Below, one piece after another: positions 1-7,347 of a stretch of 64,000 bases of DNA (position 1 is its first letter; the number at the start of each line of letters is the position of its first letter). The stretch comes from Actinomyces sp. HPA0247 (GTDB lineage: Bacteria > Actinomycetota > Actinomycetes > Actinomycetales > Actinomycetaceae). The DNA is taken from NCBI GenBank assembly GCA_000411415.1, contig KE150450.1, positions 756,932 through 820,931 on the forward strand, given 5' to 3'. A program made the position numbers and the translations under genes. Under the pieces are notes generated by a model. It worked only from the letters and a program-made list of their open reading frames with translations. It made no database searches and was not told where the DNA came from.

Positions 1-1172
1 TCGGGCTGCGGCTGGGGATCCGGAGCAGGCTGGGGATCCGGAGCAGGCTGGGGGTCAGGCTGCGGCTGAGGCTCGGGCTGCGGCTGGGGATCCGGCGCAG
101 GCTGGGGGTCAGGCTGCGGATCGGGCTGCGGCGCGGGGTCAACCCACGGGGCGGGCGCAGTCGCATCGTGCTTCACAGACTTGACGACGGCGATCGTCGT
201 CGCACTTGCCTCGGTTCCGTCGGGCAGGGTGGCGGTCAGGTTCACCTGATTCCAATCAACGACGTTACCGCCGGTGATCGTCGCGCTCTTGCCATCCTCG
301 GCCACCTTCAGGATGACCACACCGTCATACTCGAGGCTCCAGGACAGGGTGGCATCCTTGAACTTCTCGGGCAGCAGCGGCTTGAGGGTGACAGTCTCGC
401 CCTCCTCGAAGTCCACGCGAAGGAAATTGACCGCAATCTCGTCCTTGCCCAGCTCACTGGCGCAGACCTGGACGGTAGCCATCACCGGGTCGAAGGCCGT
501 GGGATCCATGTAGTCAGCGACGGCTCGGACGTCCGAGCAGCCCTTCTTCAGGGCAGTCACGCGGCCCGAGCGATCATCGACATTCAGGACGTCGATATCG
601 TCACCAGTCCAGTTGACTTTCGTCATGTTGGCGTTGTCCGGCTTGTGCGTGACGCCGATGTACGTCTGCTGACCGACAGTCATGTTCAGCTGACCGGACT
701 CGATACCGAAGTCGAGGGAGGACATGGCAACGGGTGTGATCGCGACATCGGCGCGCTTGGACGGCAGACCGTCGCTGCCCCAGGCGACGAGCGCGACGGT
801 CGCGGGGAGGGCATCGGTATGGCCAGCCTGGGACCAGGCGGCCTGAATGTCGGAGAACTTGATGGTGAAGAGGTAGTGATGAAGGCCGTCGGCGGTGACA
901 TTGCCAGGGAAGTCGACGACACGATGGTAGAAGATCGCGTCGGTCGCGGGGTCACGCAGGTCAATGCTGGACAGCCCGGGATTGTCGGTGACGGAGAAGG
1001 CGACCTGACCGCCGATGCCCTCGCTGGTGGTGGCGAGGTTGGAGATCATCGGCCCGTCCGTGTCGGGCGCGGGGGTTGCTGCCAGGGCGGGAGCGCCGAA
1101 GGCGACGCCAGACGCTGCCATTGCGCCGGTCGCCAGGGCTGCGATCAACGCCCTGTGAAATGTGTATGACAT
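1..1172 (-). CDS. secreted Ig-like protein with Pro-rich tail, truncated by window edge
   Basis: Reading leftward from the ATG at 1172 gives 390 codons open to the window edge. A ribosome site (GGAG) lies 5 bases upstream. Residues 1-32 form a signal peptide (MSYTFHRALIAALATGAMAA, then a hydrophobic stretch ending in an Ala-Leu-Ala-Ala type site). The middle has bacterial Ig-like (Big_2-type) character, e.g. the segment DDIDVLNVDDRSGRVTALKKG and a following beta-rich stretch. The last ~35 visible codons are a PQPDPQPAPDPQ repeat typical of a wall-spanning linker. A sorting signal would be expected beyond the window but is not visible. Exported surface protein of unknown ligand. Confidence 0.8.
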   Translation of the reverse strand, partial: MSYTFHRALIAALATGAMAASGVAFGAPALAATPAPDTDGPMISNLATTSEGIGGQVAFSVTDNPGLSSIDLRDPATDAIFYHRVVDFPGNVTADGLHHYLFTIKFSDIQAAWSQAGHTDALPATVALVAWGSDGLPSKRADVAITPVAMSSLDFGIESGQLNMTVGQQTYIGVTHKPDNANMTKVNWTGDDIDVLNVDDRSGRVTALKKGCSDVRAVADYMDPTAFDPVMATVQVCASELGKDEIAVNFLRVDFEEGETVTLKPLLPEKFKDATLSWSLEYDGVVILKVAEDGKSATITGGNVVDWNQVNLTATLPDGTEASATTIAVVKSVKHDATAPAPWVDPAPQPDPQPDPQPAPDPQPQPEPQPQPDPQPAPDPQPAPDPQPQP

Positions 1173-1524
1173 GCTCACTCCAATGTTGATTCGTGCGAGC
1201 CATACCGACCGGTTAGGTTCATCGGCTCACAATCCGCACGATACTGCGCAACCAGATACCTAGCAACGGCTTACTCACTTACCATTCAGTAGCTACAAGG
1301 CATTATGAGGGGAAGTAAGGACGCCCTCAACGCTCTGGTCAGCAAAGTTTCAACACGTTCACTGACCACTGCACATATGTTCGTTTGACAAAGCACGTTT
1401 TCCCACAACTCAAACGCTGACACTCCTGAAATAACGGGCATAGAGAGCGGTTACTTACCACGGCAAATACCGAGAGAGAGCGCAACGAAGTAGCACGTTG
1501 TCACACGTCAGTCCTGACAAAGTG

Positions 1525-1547
1525 CCGCGCCGGGCACCAAGGCGCGG
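1525..1547 (-). terminator. hairpin downstream of the alpha/beta hydrolase gene
   Basis: Seven-bp stem CCGCGCC/GGCGCGG with a 9-nt loop directly after the stop at 1555; the minus-strand tail is CACTTTGTC, so the T-tract is short. The rest of the 1173-1554 gap shows no convincing gene; it must hold the promoter of the secreted-protein gene, but I cannot fix its boxes. Confidence 0.45.
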
Positions 1548-1554
1548 TCAGACC

Positions 1555-3285
1555 CTACTGGCGGTCTGACAGCTCCAGGTTCGCCCGCACCACGATGCCG
1601 ATACGCCGAACCATTGCCTCGTCCACCCAAGACCCGTCGAGGGCCACCAGACGCGGGTGGGTCGGCACCTCGTCGAAGAGCCGATCAAAGCCGAGGATCG
1701 CCCTCCACAGGGGGATCAGCTCCTCGTTATAGGTATGGCCGTGGCCGCCGGGGGCCGTACCCGCGACGGGCAGGTCAGCAAGCACCTGAATGAAGGTGAC
1801 GAAGCGCGTGAACTCGACGAAGCGGGACACGTCGCGCCCCGCCCGCTCGCGCAGCCAATCCGGCTGGTTCCACAGGAGCTTGCGATTCCACCACACGACC
1901 GGGTCGGAGGGATGCTGTGCGTAGACGAGGCGCGGGAATCCCCACGGACCCAGCTCTCGGCCGTACAGGTCGGTGCGCAGGTCGGAGGGCTCGTTCACGA
2001 AGCGCACGCGCCGCCCGTTGTAGACGACGGGCGCCACCTCGGGGCTGCCCTTGTGGCGGGCCGCCGTGAGCTCGGCGTGCATCGGCGTGAACGCCGGCGT
2101 GCCCACCCACAGGGCACCGTCCACCTGGTCCAGCGCCTCCTCGACCGAGGAAAACACCGACTGCGAGGCAAAGGCGCCCAGGGACTCTCCGCACACGAAG
2201 AGCGCGGGTCGGTCGGCCTCGTCCATCGTGTCGAGCTCGGCGCGCACGGCGCGGAAGAGCGCGGCTGACGCCTCCTGCGCGGGCTCGAGGCCGGTCAGCC
2301 AGTTGAGGGCCGAGGGCACGTAGGAGTACTGCAACGAGGCGGTCGCACAGTTGCCGCGCGTGAGGAACTCGAGGGGCTGGACCTGCCACTCGTCGACCCA
2401 GCCGGACCCGGTTGACGCGGCAATAAGAATGACAGCGCGATCGAATGCGCCCGTGCGACGCAGCTCGGCGACGACGGTCGCCGCGGCCACCTCGATGCCC
2501 GCCCCGCCCGTGGGCATGCCGGAATAGACGCGGATGGGTTCCATGGCCTCGCCGCCGCTGACCTGGGCGATATCGAGGCGCGAGGGGCCTCGGCCGAGGA
2601 AGACGCGCCCCTGCCCTCCGACCGACTCCCAGGTGACGGGCGAGGCCGGGGAGGCAGAGCGCTCGGGGACGAAGGGCTTGTAGATGCCGCGCGCGGTGCG
2701 CATGTTCATCTGCTCGGCGTGATGACGGAAGAAGCCGATGCCGCCGCGCAGGATCACGTTCGAGGTCAGGAAGAAGACGATGACGGTCAGGATCGCCACG
2801 CCGGCGACGACGGCAATGGGGCGCGGCATGTAGTCACCGAGCGCGGCGATGAGCATGCGCCCGAGACTGTTCAGGGCACCGACGATCGCGATGAGGCACC
2901 ATGCGACGACGACGGTTCCGGCGGTTCCCAGGAGGTATTCTCCGAAGGTCTCTCCCGGCATGCTCACGAGTCTGGCGGCGACGCGAGCTCGGCGATACGA
3001 CTGGATGACGGCGTACAGCCACCACATCGCGAAGAGTACTGCGGCGCAGACGCGGAAGCCGATCTCGACGGGCTCGGATGCGCGGATGGTCAGGCCCGTC
3101 ATGGCGATGATGCGGGCGCCCACGTTCTGGACGATGACGCCGCCGACGTACCCGCAGGAGACGAGGACGCCCGAGGCGACCGCGTGCCATGCCCAGGAGC
3201 GCGCCATCAGCGACGGCGCCACGCTCACCGCATACATGGCGAGGGCAGCGATCACTCCCAGAAACGACAGACCCATGGTCCCCAT
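1555..3285 (-). CDS. alpha/beta hydrolase family membrane protein (Abhydrolase_9 type)
   Basis: About 576 residues. The N-terminal third carries four or five hydrophobic segments (e.g. FLGVIAALAMYAVSVAPSL, VVVAWCLIAIVGALNSLG, PIAVVAGVAILTVIVFFLTS), matching the membrane N-domain of this family. The soluble C-terminal domain contains the nucleophile elbow GESLGAFASQS and the family-typical DEWQVQPLEFLTRGNCATAS region, consistent with an Abhydrolase_9 serine hydrolase facing one side of the membrane. The frame is open further upstream to 3483, but that extension is Arg/Pro-rich and overlaps the promoter region of the divergent DUF2185 gene. I therefore chose ATG 3285 (alternative ATG 3276); no strong ribosome site decides between them. 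Substrate unknown. Confidence 0.75.
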   Translation of the reverse strand: MGTMGLSFLGVIAALAMYAVSVAPSLMARSWAWHAVASGVLVSCGYVGGVIVQNVGARIIAMTGLTIRASEPVEIGFRVCAAVLFAMWWLYAVIQSYRRARVAARLVSMPGETFGEYLLGTAGTVVVAWCLIAIVGALNSLGRMLIAALGDYMPRPIAVVAGVAILTVIVFFLTSNVILRGGIGFFRHHAEQMNMRTARGIYKPFVPERSASPASPVTWESVGGQGRVFLGRGPSRLDIAQVSGGEAMEPIRVYSGMPTGGAGIEVAAATVVAELRRTGAFDRAVILIAASTGSGWVDEWQVQPLEFLTRGNCATASLQYSYVPSALNWLTGLEPAQEASAALFRAVRAELDTMDEADRPALFVCGESLGAFASQSVFSSVEEALDQVDGALWVGTPAFTPMHAELTAARHKGSPEVAPVVYNGRRVRFVNEPSDLRTDLYGRELGPWGFPRLVYAQHPSDPVVWWNRKLLWNQPDWLRERAGRDVSRFVEFTRFVTFIQVLADLPVAGTAPGGHGHTYNEELIPLWRAILGFDRLFDEVPTHPRLVALDGSWVDEAMVRRIGIVVRANLELSDRQ

Positions 3286-3485
3286 TGTGCCAGGCGTGGC
3301 CTCGCGCTTCAGGAGGGGCACGAGGCCCGGAGGAGCAGGTGGAGCAGCGACGTCTCGCGGACTCCGCCTTCGCCCCGGAACAGTCGGGACGCCGCCGCAA
3401 GCAATCGTCTTTTCTCGGCGGCAACAATCGGATAAGTTGGGTACACCATTCCCCGCCCCACGCACACCCACCGACAGGAGCAATG

Positions 3486-3818
3486 ATGCGCCCCACTTAC
3501 ATTCAAGGCGCCGGAGCCGCCATCGTCTCTCGCAAGATTGTTGAGCGCACAGGTAACATCAAGTGGCTGACCCGCGAGGAACCCTTCGCCCCTCAGGACT
3601 CCGGCTGGCGCGTCCTCTCCGACCGCGACACGGACGAGTACCTGGATGATCCAAAAAACATGACCGTCGTTGACTTCAACGAGCTGTGCAACCTTGAGCC
3701 CGCCTGCATCGGCATCTACGACCTGCCGATCGGCTCCGACATTCAACTCGTCGTCGAACCTGACGGGCGTCGGCGATGGTTCGATAACAAGACCGAGAAA
3801 GAGATTTCCTTCCGCTGA
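3486..3818 (+). CDS. DUF2185 (Imm33-like) protein, copy 1
   Basis: 110 residues. The core SGWRVLSDRDTDEYLDDPKN, followed by a conserved YDLPIGS turn and an acidic C-terminal half, matches DUF2185, a family described among immunity-type proteins of polymorphic toxin systems. No signal peptide or membrane segment, so cytoplasmic. ATG 3486 has AGGAG 5 bases upstream; the adjacent ATG 3483 is too close to it, and the paralogue at 4040 has the same spacing. It is about 80% identical to the second copy downstream. No toxin gene is visible beside it, so an immunity role is inference only. Confidence 0.75.
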   Translation: MRPTYIQGAGAAIVSRKIVERTGNIKWLTREEPFAPQDSGWRVLSDRDTDEYLDDPKNMTVVDFNELCNLEPACIGIYDLPIGSDIQLVVEPDGRRRWFDNKTEKEISFR

Positions 3819-3838
3819 CTGACGCAGCGGCCACGCCC

Positions 3839-3972
3839 TCACAGGCGGGCGAGCCACACGAGCGTCGTGTACGGGATGGTCACCGTCTCCCCCGACGCAT
3901 ACCCGCGGTGCTCGTAGAGGTACCAGCGCAGGTTCGCCTGCATGCGCGCCCGCACCGCCTCCGAGGACCGGC
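3839..3972 (-). pseudogene. 3' remnant of a duplicated methyltransferase gene
   Basis: Read on the minus strand, this stretch encodes 41-42 codons plus stop that match the C-terminus of the intact methyltransferase at 4393-5223 almost residue for residue (shared RARMQANLRWYLYEH and VTIPYTTLVWLARL). There is no room for the rest of the gene, so it is a passenger of the tandem duplication that created the two DUF2185 genes. Bases 3973-4019 resemble neither flank and may be junction filler. Confidence 0.8.
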
Positions 3973-4039
3973 AAGTCCTCGCAGACCGTATCGACACCTA
4001 CCTGCGCGCGCAGGATGACACCCACCGACAGGAGCACTG

Positions 4040-4372
4040 ATGTACACCACCTACATTCGCGACGCAGGGTACGCCTTCGTCTCGCGCAAGATCGCCGAAC
4101 GGACCGGCAACATCAAGTGGCTCATCCGCGAGACACCAATTGCGTTGGATGATTCCGGATGGCGCGTCCTCTCCGACCGCGACACCGCCGAGTACATCCG
4201 CGACTCGAAGAATCTCTTCCTGGCAGACTTTAACGACATCTGCAATCTCGAGCCCGCCTGCATCGCCATCTACGACCTGCCCATCGGCTCCAACATCCAA
4301 CTGGTCGTCGAACCTGACGGCCGCCGACGCTGGTTCGACAACAAGACCAAGAAGGAGATTTCCTTCCGCTGA
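4040..4372 (+). CDS. DUF2185 (Imm33-like) protein, copy 2
   Basis: 110 residues, the same length as copy 1 and colinear with it throughout (DSGWRVLSDRDTAEYIRDSK; C-terminus RRRWFDNKTKKEISFR). ATG 4040 has AGGAG with 5-base spacing, identical to copy 1. Substitutions cluster in the first 40 residues and around residues 55-70, while the GWRVLSDRDT core and the VVEPDGRRRWFDNKT tail are fixed. That pattern fits two functional paralogues that have diverged in specificity. Its stop is 20 bases from the stop of the convergent methyltransferase gene. Confidence 0.75.
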   Translation: MYTTYIRDAGYAFVSRKIAERTGNIKWLIRETPIALDDSGWRVLSDRDTAEYIRDSKNLFLADFNDICNLEPACIAIYDLPIGSNIQLVVEPDGRRRWFDNKTKKEISFR

Positions 4373-4392
4373 GTCACGCAGCGGCCACGCCC

Positions 4393-5223
4393 TCACAGGC
4401 GAGCGAGCCACACGAGGGTCGTGTAGGGGATCGTAACCTGCTCCCCCGGCGCGTAGCCCAGGTGCTCATACAGGTACCAGCGCAGGTTTGCCTGCATGCG
4501 CGCCCGACCCGCTTCCGAGGAGCGAATATACGAGGAGCGCGTCGTCCCCAGGGTGAGTATCTCCTCGGGTGTCATGCGGTCCTCCCAGGCGACCTGGGTG
4601 AGGGTCATCGGCGCGAAGCCGCCGCCCGGCGTGGGCGGCTTGTCGGGACGGTGCACGTCGCCCGAGCGCATGATGCGCGTCAGCCTGTGCACCCACGGGA
4701 TCGACACGTCCATCTGGTTCCAGACGATTCCGAGCACGCCTCCCGGGGCGAGAATGCGCTCCACTTCGAGGCCCGCACGCTCGGAATCCACCCAATGCCA
4801 GGACTGGGCAAACACAACGATGTCGTACAGGTCGTTCGGCAACCCTGTCTGCTCCGCCACGCCATCGTGCCACGTCACACCCTCGATCGACGAGGCCTGG
4901 GCGCGCATCGCCTCGGAAGGTTCGACCGCGTCCACGAGGAGACCTGCGCGTGCCAACAGCTCGCTCATCTTGCCGGTGCCCGCGCCGATGTCGGCCGCTC
5001 GCAGCGGTCCGCCCTGCACCGACGCGTCGGCACCCCGAGCGCGCCGCGCGGCGTCGACCAACGCGGCCACGGCCTCGTCCGGGTAGGCGGGGCGCACGGA
5101 GTCGTACGCACCCCCCTCCCCGACGAAGGGGTTCACATCGAGTGCGCCTGACAGTGCGTTCGACAAAGCTTTCTTTTCCCTCTCAGTGGAGCGATTGATA
5201 CCCGGACCATCGTGACCATTCAC
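4393..5223 (-). CDS. class I SAM-dependent methyltransferase
   Basis: 276 residues. The SAM motif I is LRAADIGAGTGKMSELLARA, followed by an acidic VEPSEAMR loop (motif II) and VVFAQSWHWVD (post-I/IV region), which together mark a Methyltransf_11-type small-molecule methylase. I chose GTG 5223 because it overlaps the stop of the cardiolipin synthase gene in a GTGA arrangement and has GGGGAG 9 bases upstream, so it is probably translationally coupled. The frame is open further upstream, but that part lies inside cls. Substrate unknown. Last gene of the riboswitch-led operon. Confidence 0.8.
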   Translation of the reverse strand: MNGHDGPGINRSTEREKKALSNALSGALDVNPFVGEGGAYDSVRPAYPDEAVAALVDAARRARGADASVQGGPLRAADIGAGTGKMSELLARAGLLVDAVEPSEAMRAQASSIEGVTWHDGVAEQTGLPNDLYDIVVFAQSWHWVDSERAGLEVERILAPGGVLGIVWNQMDVSIPWVHRLTRIMRSGDVHRPDKPPTPGGGFAPMTLTQVAWEDRMTPEEILTLGTTRSSYIRSSEAGRARMQANLRWYLYEHLGYAPGEQVTIPYTTLVWLARL

Positions 5224-6743
5224 AGGAGTGAGCTCCCCAGTCGGCACACGTTGTCGACGTAGTGCACGTGCCACGGCTGGCCCTTCCACTCCTCGTACGT
5301 GAGTTCGCGGGACACCTGGCGCGTGCGCTCGTCGTTGCCGTGCAGCATCTCGACCAGGCGCGCACTGTCGGCGACGAGCACGATCTCGTAGTTGAGGCCG
5401 AAGGAGCGCACGTCCATGTTGGACGAGCCGATGATGCACAGGCTCCCGTCGACGATCATGTACTTCGAGTGGAGCATCCGCGGCTTGTGGTACAGGTGAA
5501 TGCGTACGCCCGCCTTCAGGAGCGGCCCGTAGTAGGAGCGCTGCGCGTGGCCGACCAGGAACTGGTCGAATTGCTCGGAGACGAAGAGCTCGACCGCCAC
5601 GCCCGACAGCGCGGCGTTCGTCAGCGCGGTCATGAGGGCCTCGTCGGGGATGAAGTACGGGCTGGTGATCGACACGTGCGTGCGCGCCGAGGAGATCATG
5701 TGCACGAATGCGCGCAGGTTCGGCTCGCCCTTGTATGCGGGACCCGACGGGATGATCTGCATGGCCGAGGCCTGCTCCTCCTCACGCTCTCCCGTTTCCT
5801 GAGCGGCGGGCGGGGTGAGAACCTCGGGCGTGAGGACTTCCTTGCAGGCGTAGTACCAGTCGACGGCGAAGACCGCTTGGATCTGGGCGACGATGGGGCC
5901 GGTGACGGACACGCTCGTGTCGTCGTAGAGCATGCCGGCCTTCTGATACGAGGGGGTGTCATAGTCGGGGGCCACGAGGTTGTGAGACCCGATGTAGGCC
6001 TCGCGCCCGTCGATGACCAGAATCTTGCGGTGGTTGCGCAGGTCGGGGCGGCGAATCTGGCCGCGCAGCGGCGCAAAAGGCAGCATCTCGTGCCACTGGA
6101 CGCCCATCGCGTTCAGGCGGCGACGGAAGTCCCTGTGTCCGGGGATCGTGCGCATGCCGTGGTGGTCGACGAGCAGGCGGACGGTGACGCCGCGGGCGAC
6201 GGCGCGTTCAAGGGCCTCGTAGAACGGGGCCGTGTACTCGTCCCAGGACGTCTGGTAGTACAGCGCGTTCACGTGGTGGGTAGCCGCATCGATGCTGGCC
6301 GCCATCGCCCGGAAGGTCTCGGCCGTGTCGTTGTACAGGCGGCCAACCCGCCCCGCCGAGGCCGGGAATCCGCTCAGGTTTCCGGACAGGCGCATGATCG
6401 ATGCCGTGTCGCCGTCCGAGCCGTAAGGTAGGCCGTCCGGCCCGGTGGGAACCTCGAAGGACTTCGGCTGTGGCGCGGTCGAGTCCGCCACGATGGCGTC
6501 GACGAGCGCTCTGGCCTCCGGGTCGTCGTCGAGGCGTCGGCCCATCGCCCACCATGAACCGAAGATGATGTACAGCGGCACGCCGAGGAGGGGCCACAGG
6601 AAGATCAGCAGCAGCCACGCTGTCGAGGTCGACGCGCGCCGATGCTTGGGCACAACCCCCAGCGCGACAACGCGGATCACGAAATCGATGGCCCCGACAA
6701 GGAGCCACGCCCACAGCGGGGGTTCGGGAGGCGGCGGCAGCAT
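5220..6743 (-). CDS. cls: cardiolipin synthase, phospholipase D type
   Basis: 507 residues. Two N-terminal membrane helices (LWAWLLVGAIDFVIRVVAL; TAWLLLIFLWPLLGVPLYII) precede two PLD catalytic motifs: HRKILVID (near residue 230) and HSKYMIVD (near residue 425), each followed by the family GS(H/S)N signature. This is the two-HKD architecture of bacterial cardiolipin synthase, which joins phosphatidylglycerol to a second phosphatidyl group at the inner face of the membrane. ATG 6743 lies 4 bases after the stop of the kinase gene and starts the family-typical N-terminus; the longer open frame to 6911 is a shadow within that kinase gene. Confidence 0.9.
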   Translation of the reverse strand: MLPPPPEPPLWAWLLVGAIDFVIRVVALGVVPKHRRASTSTAWLLLIFLWPLLGVPLYIIFGSWWAMGRRLDDDPEARALVDAIVADSTAPQPKSFEVPTGPDGLPYGSDGDTASIMRLSGNLSGFPASAGRVGRLYNDTAETFRAMAASIDAATHHVNALYYQTSWDEYTAPFYEALERAVARGVTVRLLVDHHGMRTIPGHRDFRRRLNAMGVQWHEMLPFAPLRGQIRRPDLRNHRKILVIDGREAYIGSHNLVAPDYDTPSYQKAGMLYDDTSVSVTGPIVAQIQAVFAVDWYYACKEVLTPEVLTPPAAQETGEREEEQASAMQIIPSGPAYKGEPNLRAFVHMISSARTHVSITSPYFIPDEALMTALTNAALSGVAVELFVSEQFDQFLVGHAQRSYYGPLLKAGVRIHLYHKPRMLHSKYMIVDGSLCIIGSSNMDVRSFGLNYEIVLVADSARLVEMLHGNDERTRQVSRELTYEEWKGQPWHVHYVDNVCRLGSSLL

Positions 6744-6747
6744 GCGC

Positions 6748-7347
6748 CTAGTGTATCGAGCGCCCCAGATCCTGGTCGGCCCAGCGCCTCCAGTGTGGCG
6801 CGTAGGTCTGTCCGTCGCGAGCGAGCGCGCGGCTGCGGCGTTCGTCCTCGCCGGGGTCGGCGATCCAGATGGCGAGGTCGGCCTCGGCCTCGATGGCACC
6901 GCAGCCCTCAATGATCGTCGGGGCCAGGGGGACGCGGATCGTCGCCCCGGTTTCGCCGGCCTCCCAGTCCCAGGCCTCGTAGGAGGAGGCGCGCCCTCCC
7001 CGCAGGTCGGTGGCGATTCGCCGGGCGATGTCGGTACCCGCCGCGAGGCCGTCCCAGCCCGGGTACCAGTCGTCGAGGTGCAGCACCTGCCAGCCCGGTA
7101 GGAGGGACGCGAGGGCGGCGGCCAGCGTGGACTTGCCCGACCCGGAGTAGCCGTCGATCGTCACGACCGGGACGCCGTGCGATGCGCGCGCGGACTCACC
7201 GTGGGACGAAGCCGTGGCCCGCTCCCCCGCCAGGGCACTCAGGCGGGGAGCGAGCTCGCGGGCGGCCTCATCGGGGCCCATCGTGACGGGGACGGTGACC
7301 CGCAGGCCCACTCCCCCGCTCACGTCTTCCCAGGTCAGGGCGCTCAT
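6748..7347 (-). CDS. P-loop small-molecule kinase (uridine kinase-like)
   Basis: 199 residues. Walker A is IDGYSGSGKST (residues 64-74), followed by LHLDDWYPGWDG, where the DD pair matches the base/phosphate-binding position of uridine-kinase-like enzymes, and by the IIEGCGAI strand that ends the core sheet. The C-terminus (RRSRALARDGQTYAPHW) supplies the Arg-rich lid. The first ~55 residues are extra and low in conservation signals. ATG 7347 overlaps the stop of the fused ykoDC gene as ATGA, so the two are translationally coupled. Given the TPP riboswitch upstream, a role in thiamine-precursor phosphorylation is a reasonable inference but not shown by the sequence. Confidence 0.75.
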   Translation of the reverse strand: MSALTWEDVSGGVGLRVTVPVTMGPDEAARELAPRLSALAGERATASSHGESARASHGVPVVTIDGYSGSGKSTLAAALASLLPGWQVLHLDDWYPGWDGLAAGTDIARRIATDLRGGRASSYEAWDWEAGETGATIRVPLAPTIIEGCGAIEAEADLAIWIADPGEDERRSRALARDGQTYAPHWRRWADQDLGRSIH

